From positions 96,435-125,853 of the forward strand of contig JBBBWG010030087.1 of NCBI GenBank assembly GCA_037176905.1: a stretch of DNA of 29,419 bases. The letters run 5' to 3'. This DNA is from Azolla pinnata (Eukaryota > Streptophyta > Polypodiopsida > Salviniales > Salviniaceae). Made by a program: the position numbers and the translations under genes. Each line of letters starts with the position of its first letter. Position 1 is the stretch's first letter. The notes under the pieces are model-generated. The model was given only the letters and a program-made list of their open reading frames with translations. It was not told where the DNA came from and made no database searches. This document shows, piece by piece, positions 10,435-21,800 of this stretch.

Positions 10435-11616
10435 AAAAAAAGAGGTCATGCCAATATGTTCAGAGTCGTGCGTATTATACATGTACAAGCATACCACGCT
10501 TCGTGTGTTTTCCATTAAGAAATCGAAAGGTGAACATAAACAAACGTACTGCATTGTTAAGCGATAAAATCATGGGCAACGTCCCATCGTAACAAAACAC
10601 ACAGATGCGAGTTTCTAGTTCAACAACAACAAGTATTTTATGTGCCTGTTACTATATAGAGTTCTGCTCGAGAAGCATCGTCGTTTCCTCGCACTGGCTT
10701 CTCATGCTGCTAACAAAAAAGAAAACGGATCGAGTTGTCGGTGTTGAGACCGAAGGATGGGTTTCATTGATCTGAATGTTGGCTCGTTGTCGGATCAGCC
10801 GATACAATATCAATTACAATGGATCATGTCCTTGAGCAATGTTTTCAACAAATCAGACGCTAGACAAATCTTGGCCAAATCGAATGGTATAGCAAGTCGG
10901 TGCCTTTGAGCAAAGCATTCATGGCAAATGCTGTGTCCATGTGGATTGTTAGATCCTTGGCATCGTGGCCGTTCCTTTATCGTTTCGCGGTTTGCCCGAC
11001 AGTAGGTAGCGAGTGCATGTCTGCATTTTGCTCAGAAAAGACATTGAACTTTGTCTGCGCCTTTCTGCAGCGATCGATGATCAGCGGGCTTCGATTTTTA
11101 ACTCGATGATTGCACGAGAATTTAAAGGGGGGAGGCATGCATTCATTCATCGTGCATTGCACGTTAAGATCGGGGTCTCGACATCAGTGTCCAATGGCAA
11201 GCACATGCCCCCCCCCTCCATGTCGAACAATCGACGCAAGTTAGTTATCCGACATCAACATGGCTAAGCTTCAGTTCTTTTTTTCCCTGCTACTCTCGGA
11301 TTTCATGCGTTCCGTGCACTTACAGCTCGCAAAATTTCATGCTCCCGGCTCTTCTCCGAGCACAGTGAAGGAGCCTGTCACAGCCGATTCAGCCGATTCG
11401 TACAAGACAAACTGCAGTTGTTACTGCCAGCAACTATCATACAACAGAAAAAGCTTGCTCCAAGATGCCCAAGACGCGGAATACGCACAGATCGAACGCA
11501 TCCAAACACGTTTTTAACCGGCGTCTTACGCAGGTGAAAGATCGATTTCGAGAAGGGAAAAGATGCAGAGCGATGGCCGGCGCCAACGATTCGGTCCCCG
11601 ATTCCGGGATGCAACG
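10435..11616. other. Intergenic, nothing recognised
   Basis: About 1.2 kb with only short open frames on both strands, none resembling a protein family. Base composition is more GC-balanced than the genes. A C-run lies near 11208. No tRNA, transposase or LTR signature was seen. Confidence 0.5.
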
Positions 11617-11850
11617 TTCAGACGATCGAACCGGAGAAAAATAAAAACTAAAACCATTTCATACAAGCAGATGCGTTAATCACGGATTAACGACCGGATT
11701 AAACGATACAGTTTTTTTTAAGCGAACATTCTTCAGACGATCGAACCGGAGAAAAATAAAAAACTAAAACCGTTTCATACAAGCAGATGCGTTAATCACG
11801 GATTAACACCCGGATTAGCGATACTGTTTTTTAATTAAGCGAACATTCTT
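11617..11850. repeat. Two-copy 115-bp tandem duplication
   Basis: TTCAGACGATCGAACCGGAG starts at 11617 and again at 11732. Both copies continue through AAAAATAAA, CATACAAGCAGATGCG and TTAATCACGGATTAAC, and end at AAGCGAACATTCTTCA. Copies differ at only a few positions, so the duplication is young. Confidence 0.93.
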
Positions 11851-12003
11851 CACGCATAAATTTGTTTTTGCGTTCTAAAATTTGAAAGCCAAAAAACCGA
11901 GAAACTTTCATTTGCAAAAGAAGATCTATGGATTAGAAAAAAGAAAAAACATCCCCTTTAGGAAGACGATAATTAGCCTCTGCTCGCATTTGTTTGTCTG
12001 CAG

Positions 12004-12311
12004 GTTAGGGTTTCTGTTGCAAACCCTAACCCTAATCAAGGCTCACAGGTCAATGCCAACCTCTTCTGTTTCCCCCCCTCTCTATCTCATTCTGTCTTGA
12101 TGCTGATTTCTCTTACCCTAGTTTTCGGTGCCTTCTGGACGTGGCACAAGGTTTTCTCAGCTCCTCGCTCATATATTTGATAACCGTAGATCCTCGTCGT
12201 CAGACATTCAATAGTCGAGCTCATCAGCATTGAATCGAGAGTGGAACGCCTCGTTTCCATCCTCATAACTCGGAAGATCGTCGCTAAATACAGCAGAAGA
12301 ACTGAAACTTG
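12004..12311 (+). promoter_or_regulatory. Candidate promoter and first leader exon of the RME-8-like gene
   Basis: A perfect 10-bp inverted repeat GTTAGGGTTT...AAACCCTAAC (12004-12013 and 12021-12030) contains the plant telo-box AAACCCTAA. A C/T-rich patch follows at about 12059-12089, and a weak TATA-like TATATTT near 12173. A good donor (CTTG|GTATGC) sits at 12311/12312 and a TTTTAG acceptor at 13360, just before the ATG at 13366, suggesting a spliced 5' UTR. The motifs are seen; promoter function and the leader intron are inferred. Confidence 0.4.
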
Positions 12312-12772
12312 GTATGCATTTTTGCTTAATTCTATTCATGATAGGCATAGAAAAAGGATTTTTGCTGCTTCACGAGTCGAGTAGAGATAGATAAATCTAA
12401 CTGAAGATTTGGCCTATGTTTCATCAGTTCCATTCAAATCTAGTTGCTTTAAAGGCCAAACTTTTATCTGCATTTGAAGAACGAGGATGCAAGTTCCGAA
12501 AGTTCACACATTCTCTTCAGTTCCACTCAGATCAAGCTGCATTATAGGCCAACGGTGTGTTATCATTTGAAGAATTAAGCAGAAGGGATCTTAATAATTA
12601 ATTCTACTCTAGCCCAGTTACACTAAATCCAACATTATCATTATTTAGCAGTGAAACTGTAGTCGAAGACATTTTCTGGACCGATGGAAATACGTCAGTT
12701 TCTTACTCATGTAAATAAACTATTTCTCTTAACCTCGTCATAATATGTTCTCATAACTCTATTTAAATCAGG

Positions 12773-12997
12773 TGGCAGCAAATTGAAAAATCAATCAGCA
12801 TTGGAAGAGTGTTAAGAAAGAAAGCAGATGATTGCAGGAATTTGCTGTATGCTTTGATCGGTTCGTTTCCAAATTCAGCTGCACTAGAGACAAAGATCCA
12901 TCATCATCCGAAGTACCTGCAAGATTTGAATAAAGATTCATTTATTCTCACGAATGCATTCAAACCTCGTGACATCGGAGGCTTGGATACATCATAA
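12773..12997 (+). other. Unassigned short open frame upstream of the RME-8-like gene
   Basis: An open frame of 74 codons ending at TAA (12995-12997), with an AG acceptor at 12770-12771. Its text (WQQIEKSISIGRVLRKKADD, later LLYALIGSFPNSAALETK) has protein-like composition, but I do not recognise it. It does not connect in frame to the ATG at 13366. It may be chance, a leader ORF inside the presumed 5' intron, or a relic. Confidence 0.15.
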
Positions 12998-13365
12998 AAT
13001 GAAGTGAATTCAAGCAAAAACTCTACTTTTATCTATCCTACCTGAAGAAAATTGAATTAAATGCTGGATCAATGCTCGTTTGGAAAGAAAGATCTGAAGG
13101 CGTCATCCTGAACTCTATGCAAATGAAATCATGTTAAAGCCAAAGATTCATATTTATCCAGAAAAAAGCAAGTAAAAAGTTCTGAAAGTTTCAGATCTCA
13201 TCTCTATTTCCATGCAAAGCAGGTTTTCTCAAGAAAAGACATCAAGGCATCAGATCTATGATCTTTTGATGCATCAATTAGAAATCAAATAAGCGATCAG
13301 AAATTCATTGTGTAGTCTTCTCAATTCTCATCCAAAGTAGCTTGAACTAGTTGGTTTTAGCATCA

Positions 13366-15858
13366 ATGGATTATCAGAATTTCCTCGTTAAACAACCTGG
13401 ACCTGGAACTGGTCGCTTAGTCAAGGGAATGACAAGAGTTCTCAAAGTTTTGGATAATGGCTTATCTATCTCTGACACTCTTCCGTCCCGTAATGGTACT
13501 TCTGTGGAGTATCCATTTGAGTGTATATCTAATGTGCTTCCATCTTTGGAAGATGAACTTGAGTTCAAAATTGATGTTCTGAACAACAGTGGAAAGTCAG
13601 ATTCCCTCAAGTTCTCCTGCCAGTCACGTGCAGCCCTTTTAACATCAATTCACAACAAAGTGGATGACATTGATAGCTCCGGTGGGTTATCTTACTACTT
13701 GGCACCATATTTTTATATATTAAGCTATTATGTAACAAATCATTTTATGAGAGACATTCTTGACTACAAAGTTATGGTTCCATAGAAGCTAAGATAGTTG
13801 GATATTAGCTTTTGGCAGAGATGGAGTGCATCTTACCTTGATGCAATTCAGAAAAATTTGATTCTGATTTTTAGTTTCATAATCTAGAACAAAATGTGTT
13901 TTGTAATGAAACCTTTAGGTGACAATTCTGTGTTCTAGGTATATTGTTTGGACCATATTATTCTTTTAGATTGTCCCAAGGTGTGCTGCATCAAGGTTAA
14001 GGAATTTATTAATAGACAAAAATTCTAGGGTGTAAACGTGTCATTTCATAGGAGAAAGATGAGAGCATGTAAACCTGGATATCAAGTGTGTGCAAGGAAG
14101 AGGGTATTTCTGTCTTGTTGCAGAGAAGAGAAGAGTTATGCATTGTCTTTAAATCCGGGGTGATGATCATTGGAGAAAGTAGACAATCCGGGGTTATGCA
14201 TTGTCCAATGATCATCACCAAAAGAAAGTAGATTTGATGCTATCCACATTTACATGCCGTTCAAATTATGTAGAAATAAAGACAAACAATAATGAAGAAC
14301 AGATGATTGGACACACTTGATAATATGTAGTGGAAGATTCACGAACTCCCTCAGAAAACGACATATATATATTAAATATGATATCAAGTCCTTGTGATGT
14401 CTTGCCAAAAAGATAAGAGATTTGACTACTATACGATCGTGTTCCATCATCAAAATGAGGATAAAATTGATGATTTTATAACTTAGTGCAGCTTTTGGAT
14501 CTACTCAAAGGAAATAAGCTAATGAGGATTGAATGAGTGGGTGGCCGTACATGGAAATGATGGGTATATTGGAACCATTCATTTATTTTTGCAATCTTTC
14601 TCAGGTGTTGATTTTCCGCTGAAGAAACACAGTCACCAAAGATCTGGTTTGGTAGACACAGTGTTGAGAGTCCGTTCTGCATCTATAGTGAAGATGATAA
14701 GTGCAGGACTAAGGCAAGAACGCCACAAGGTTTTCTCTCATGTGGATGTTTTTGAAAGCTTATGTCTAAATCTAACCAGTCACATTTATTCTTTATATAT
14801 GGTTTTATGTTGCCTAATTTTTTTAGGTAAATTCAGTAAAGAGAATTAATTTCGTGGACATTCTGAAAGTGGAGGTGCTTTCTGATGATGAGCATGTCGT
14901 GCTCCTATATTTCAAATCCAGGATATGGAGGTTGTCACTGAAGGACATATCTCCTTTTCTGCTATGTCTGCAGCAAAATATGAAAGTAAGTTGAATACTG
15001 TTGTGGAACCATTTATACTTCCTTATTAACTCTGCGTTAGTTCTTGATATAGTTGTACATTCTAATGTAATCTAATGGTTATAAGCTCCATTTGTTGTTA
15101 ACAAGATATCACTGAATGATAAGAATGTGTTATACTTTGCAGAAATATCTGAACAAGAATGTACCAGTTTTGAAAATAACATCATCATTGATGGTTAACA
15201 ATATTTCGACATTTATGCAAAAGACAGTAAGTGCCCAGTTTTGCTACGGCTTGAACAAAGGAATAGTTTATGCTCTTGAAAAAGTTCAGCTTGCATAGCT
15301 ACACTTGGAGTCCTTAAAATCTATGTTATACTCTTCCTACCTCCTTGTTTGCCTTTTGTTATTCAAAATGTCACCTTATTTCAAAATTATTTTCCATATT
15401 ATGGGTGTAATGCAGGAAGGATACCCCGTCCTGTACAGTTTCCAAGTATTGAAAAAACCAGATATGAACAAAGAAGAGAGGCTGCGTGTTGTTTCCATAA
15501 CTAGGGAGTATTTCATAGAAAAATGTGGAGATGAAGTCACTGCTTTGTACAGGTTTGGTTTGTCAATAAGATAGATAAGTTACTTTTTTGTGAGGCAAGT
15601 TGGGCATCAACCAAATGATATTTTTGTTCCTTCAGTCTTAAAGATATCATGGGGGCACTTGTGAATGATAAAAATCCAAAAGAAGTTATAATTGAGTTTA
15701 ACTCATGGAGGCCTGTTCGATATTTCATTGAAACAAGGGATGACTTCCTTGCGAGTATTAGTAATGTAATGGAGTCGTTGCAGCTGTTCAGCTTTAACAT
15801 TCACTCAGAACAATTTTTACCTTACATGTTTCCAGAGAGCCCCCATTTATTTTATCAG
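13366..15858 (+). other. N-terminal PH-like region of the RME-8-like protein
   Basis: Exons 1-6 encode residues 1-348. YQNFLVKQPGPGTGRLVKGM and then LKFSCQSRAALLTSIHN match the start of RME-8 proteins, where this part forms PH-like folds that bind phosphoinositide. VIIEFNSWRPVRYFIETRDD matches a second conserved block of the same region. Membrane binding is inferred from the family. Confidence 0.7.
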
Positions 15859-18800
15859 GTATGATTCATGGGGTAGGCTGAATACTGGTAGTGAGGAAGA
15901 AATTCTCTATAAACTCACGTATCTTTGTGTTATTTGTTTTATAGAGTGAGTGTGAACAATATTATTGCAGTCGAATTTTGGCATCAGTGGATGAAAAGGA
16001 TTTTGAGGAACTACATGATGTCTTAAAGGAGTACACATGCAACATAAACGTAGGTTCTTTCAAGGATAACCATTGATGTTGTATTTCCACTCTCTTGATG
16101 AGAAAGATGATACTATATGAAGTGTGGCATGTATATGCTATTTATACTCTCCATTTATTGTATTATTATAAAGTTCTGTATGAGATCAAAACTTTTGGCC
16201 ACTCATAATGGTCATTTTTTTGTTCATGTATATTATTTGAAGGGGGAAACCTGAATGTACAAAAATACTACTGGGAGATATAGAAGATCTGAATAGAGGC
16301 ATCTGATTAAAAGACTGTAAAACTGGCCAGCCTCCAAGAATATAAGCACATGAGAACCACTCAGTTTAGGTATCACCCTTTACAACCCTTTTGATATAGT
16401 GGAGATTTGATCTAACTAAGACGTATGTGAGATATTTTTGACCAGTCCTCACGTAAATAGTTTAAGAATCCCTAGGATCTTGCTTACTACAGCACACAGA
16501 TTCCCATCATGAGTTCAGCCTGTTCATTTTGCATGGGAATTAGTTATGGTTCATGTTAGCTCAAAACGTTTTTCTGTTGTATGGACGAGATATTGCATAA
16601 CATTGTGACTAGTTCTCATCACTTCGGTTGATGTATTTCTTTTCTCCCACATAGTATACACAATAAACAAGAAGGTTTTTTAGCTTTGGGGGGTCTAATG
16701 AGTGACAGTTTATTCAAGTTACATAGCCAGATGTGCCCATGCCGCATTGTTTCCTCAATTTATTGTTATTTGTTTGTGATGTTTATATAATAAGCATTCA
16801 TTCCCTTAGCTATCCTTTTTCAATTTTATTGATAAAGGAGTATGTTAAAGTAATCATTATTGTAATGTGGTAATTGAAAATGGTTAGTTATTTGTCAGGT
16901 TGGGGAGTCTCAGTGTACAGATGCTAGGGTACTGAAAAAGGTGGCTGAAATTTTGAAGAACTCTGGAGGTGATTGATTGTTTGCTATAACTATACATAAA
17001 CTTTGGGCAGAAGGCAAAGGCTGAGGCCTAACTTGATTCAGGGAATTTTCATCGTGCAACTTGTTGCTGTTTGGTTCTGCAAAGGTTATTGTCGTCTCGA
17101 CCTTGTTTTGAGGCAGTGAAGAATATTCCAGAAATTTCTTCTGCATTATTTCAGGTGAGTGTTACTTTTTCCTTGGAGCTCTTCACTACTAAAATAGCTC
17201 CTGTTTCAGAAAATGCTGAACCCTGTTATTATCCTCAAATATCAATGCTATATCTATTTTGTTATTTTTCGATTCTATTTCGAGAATATAAGATGTATGT
17301 TTTAGTTGTGCTATTAGTTAATAGTAGTGACAAGAAAGGAATAAGTCTCGAGACTTGAAGTTCAGTTTGAACTTTATGCACCTTGTTACAGCTAAAAATC
17401 AGCATGCCTTTGCAAATGAAAAAATATCTGGGTTTTGCGCATGGATACAAATGATTTATTGCATCAAGAATGTGATGCCATAGCTCGTTGTCCTAAAGCA
17501 ACCTCCTCTCGGATAAGAAATCCTTTTCTTTTCCATATTTGTTGTTAGAGCTTATTCTAAAATCATCACAAACGTTTGTGATGATTTCGTTCACCATCGT
17601 ATATGCTATCCAAGGTGCACTGTCTTTGACTTCTCCTTGGAAATGCTCAACTTCAGCAGTCGTGTCCTTAACTACCTCATGTGCTGTCTAATTGTAGATT
17701 ATATCATCTATTTGGTTGATTTCCTGTCATCTGTGCTCAGATTAAGCATTTCTGCCAGTAGCTACCTCTGCACATTCTGCACATGTTTGTACTCTGTATC
17801 TCCATCTAGTCTTAGAGCAGCTTTCATTCTCTTAAAGGGCGTTAAGGTATCTTCGTTTCTTCCTTCTACAGTTTCTTATATAATGCAGATGCGCCTTTTG
17901 ATGTCCTTCTTATCTCCCTTTCGGGGTATAGATTGATAAGACTTGCTCAGAGATTTTGTCATGCACTTCTTTAGCTTCCACGACCATTCACCGCACAGGG
18001 CTTGCAGTTCCCATTTTGTGAGGTTCTTGTAGTCCTTTCTTCAGTGGGCACATAATTGTTTTGCCTTTCTATATTGCTTTGCATATATCTTGCATTTTCC
18101 CTTTCAAGGTATTTTAATTTTAAAGACTGAAGGCCATTTACTTCCATTTTGTTTGTAGTGCCTGCGGTCGAGAAGCTCTACATTAACCTATGCAGCTACT
18201 ATTGTTATCCGAGCAGCAACAAAATTCTTTGTTGAGGGACTCACTAATGATTTAGCTCTTTCCAAGGTACAGACATTGAAGCTAAACTGTATACTGAAAT
18301 CTAGAATGATAATAATGCATTTGACTTTTTTCTTGGATGCAGTTGGAACTTGCAAACAAAGCAGTTATTTTGAGTGGTGAAAACATGCAGCAGCTTGTGT
18401 CCGTTTTGAATTCATTTGTCATTGGAGATGACGATACTTTGCAGGTCTTATTCTATACTTTGTCAATAGATGAAGGCTTCTCCATGATTGAGGACACAAT
18501 TCAAAAGTATTTTATCCTTTTTGCAGTTATGTGGAATCTTGCAAATTTTCCTTGCCGCTGCACGCTCATTATCATTTGAGATGGATGATGGACGTGGGTG
18601 GTCAAAGGTTGTGGAGGACACCGTCCTTGAATAAACTTGCTGTAATGTTTATTTGTTGCTGATTTTTACATCATGTTTTTCAGGCATTTGAGAATTGTAT
18701 TGCAGGAGCTGCTCGAGGTTTTTGTCAACTTTTTAGATCACAAAGCTCTGTAATTTATCGTAGGTGCGTGTGCACAATATCTCCTAGTGGACTTTGGATC

Positions 18801-21800
18801 GGGTGCTAGAAATCTTTATCAATTAAAATATTTTCGATTTAATTCTCATATTTTAAACTGTGCTTCATTTTATCAGCAATTCTCTCTTTCTGAAGACTAT
18901 CCTTACACACGCGTCTCCTCCAGTTGCAAGACAATTTCAAGTAAATTCGTTCAACATTAAATGGGAGTCTTAAAGTTTTTTTCACAATATCAATATAAGA
19001 GACTTTTATTTTTGTTTGATTGTTTTTAGACAGCCTGTTTGGATCGAGGCATTTTACTAATACATATGAAGGATGCGATTTTTGCGAATAATGAAGAAAT
19101 AAGATCACTAAGTGGAAACCTTGTCTTCTTGATGATCGAGGGAAATAGGGAATCCAAGAAGCTACTTGAATCTATCCTTCCACAGGTGTGGGCACTGTAC
19201 TGCTTGTTTTTGTTTGAGCATTAGTAAATGCCTGTATGTTGAATAAAGATTGTTTGGCTTTCAAAATGCAATTATACTTGTTTACAGGGCATGATGCATT
19301 ATTATGATGCAAGAAACAATCAAATAAATGCTCAGAAGGTATTGAAATCAATAAAATTTATATCTCAAATATCTACCGAACAAATTCTCATTACTTCTGT
19401 TTCCTTGTGATTTGTTGAAGGAGGATAAGTCAAGTAGATTCACAGTGTGGATAGAAATATTGGATCTCCTGCAGAAGGGGAATTTTGAGACTCCAACTAT
19501 ATTTTGGAATGACACAAATCGATTAGAGCTGCAGAAGGTTTGTGACAAATTTTCTGATTTTGTATGCTGAATTTAACATCAGGTCTAATGCCCTTTCATC
19601 TTTTTCAGTTTCTCAAAGATCAGCTAGATGCCTTTTATGGTGTTGCAGACAGTAACAAAGAAATCGTGCTTAATACGTCTGAAATGCAGATTACTTACTC
19701 AACTTCTCGGGATGGTGCAGGTTTGAGGGCTGTTGTTTATAAATAAACTTTTGATTCTAATATCTGATGCATGTCCTCTTTGTTGAACAACAGTGTCAAT
19801 ACTCATTGTGTTTCATGCTATATTGTAAATTGTGTTTGCAGGTTCAGTTGTTGATGGTGTTCATCTTGAGATTCTCGTGGACGACATTCCTGCTCATAAT
19901 GATCCGAGGATTAACTTTTGGAAGGTACTATTGTAGATTAAGACTGTTGTCTGAGAATATCTACCTTATGCTTGAACAATACAATTCAAGAATCCAATAT
20001 CAGTAAAATTTCCAACTCCTGAACAACTAATGCAGCTCAGTGATCCATTATCAACATTTCAAGCAGTGCTGCAGGCCATGGTTTTAGGCTTCACACCTTT
20101 TTTCGGTCAGATGAATCTACCAGAGGTTGATTTGAGATTAGCAGCAGATGTACTCCGTTGGATTTATGAAAGACATCCAGAAGATGTACAACCTTGTGTA
20201 GAGAAGCTGAATCTGATAGAGGTGTGGCCTCATTATGCATGAAATTTAATATTACAATAGTGAGATTGTTTCTCACAACATCTTGTCTCTTGCAGATAGT
20301 TGTTGGAATGCTGCGTGAGGTTGTTGATTCTGACCATCAAGTTTTTGTCTTCAAGTTAGTCGTTTTGATTCTTGCTACCATTGAGATTGGTGGCAAATCT
20401 AACACTCTCCGTTTTTTGAGAGCTGGTGGTGCAACTGTTTTAGTTCCTCTTATTGTCTTGTCATTATCCAAGGTTTGACTATGCGTAATATGTCTCCTGT
20501 ACATTTTTACGAAAGCCTTTAAAACTCTCTAATGTGAATCTGTTACATCCCACACAATTGTGTCTAAAATGTTTTTACATTTTCAGTGCTGCAGGGACAA
20601 GTATTTATTTGAATGTGATGGATGGAATACAAGAGATACAAAGTTCTCACATTTTCATGAAACTGTTCTTATCAAACATATCAATGGTCAATTGAAAACT
20701 GTACGGGTTCCCTCAGGAAGGTTTTACCAAGTGCTCGGTAAAGCTGTGCAGGATGGAAGTGTGGATGCAAAGGAAGCCATTCATTGGCAAAATGAAACAG
20801 TGCATGAGAAACTTCAGCTTGGTGTGGCATTGGACTTACTAGAAGCTATAATGAGGTTGATCTGACTTTAATGATTGCCTAGTTTTTTGCTGCCCTTAGA
20901 AAGATTGAGTCTTCAAATGAATCTATCACAGTTTCTTTTTAAGGCAGAGAAATGATTTGCATGCATTTTAAAACAGGTCATCTGGCATTGACAGTAATGT
21001 TAAGGGATTTCCACCACCTGCAGCATGCAGCTACCTTTCTAAGGAGGAATTACTTTGTCACTTAGTGCAAATCCTGCTCTGGGCAAAAAGCTCAGTATTT
21101 AGAAGGTGTGCTCATAAACACACCTCCTCAGCATTTCTATTATGAAGTAAATGTATGAAAGAGCAAAATGTAAATGTTAGATCTTGATATATTTGGGGGG
21201 GGGGTATGGTTCATGTTCTCCCTTGGGACTTGAATCTTGACCGATCTTAAGTCGAGGGTGGAATTCACTTTTCTCGACATTAGAAACAAGTGCATTGAAT
21301 ATTATCACTGCCTATGAATCATCGTTAGTTTATTCTCTCTCACTGAGGACATGTGATAGTTAGAGGTTTCTTTGCATGAGGAAGGATACCTGAATGTGGC
21401 TTCAATGTTGATCTTAGGTAGATTATGCTACATATTGGAAGGTACTCACAATAAGAGATTCTCATTGGCACGTTATCATTGCTCTCCAAATTTCCTGTCA
21501 TTTCCATTTACTATGTCTCAAATATATGAGCAGGCTGATGTATAGAGCTTTTGAAGTTATTGGTCCTTCAAGGTACATATGTTTTAGTTTTCTAGAAGCA
21601 ACTGAATTATGTTAATATCCAGTCTTTGAATTCTTTGAAGATATATTGTTCGACATTCATTATATCCCTGGTCTCAATGTCAGTGGCTTTTCTCATGAAG
21701 AGATTATCATTACACTAGAAATTTCATACCACTCTATGTGAAATGCTTCAAAGACAGGCTGATCCATTGGGCATTTGAAATTATTGATCCTTGAAGGTGC

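Noticed and set aside
17637..17936. 99-codon hydrophobic open frame inside intron 9 (Leu/Ser/Cys rich)
   Set aside because: No family resemblance, located within a well-supported intron; pyrimidine-rich DNA gives such frames by chance.
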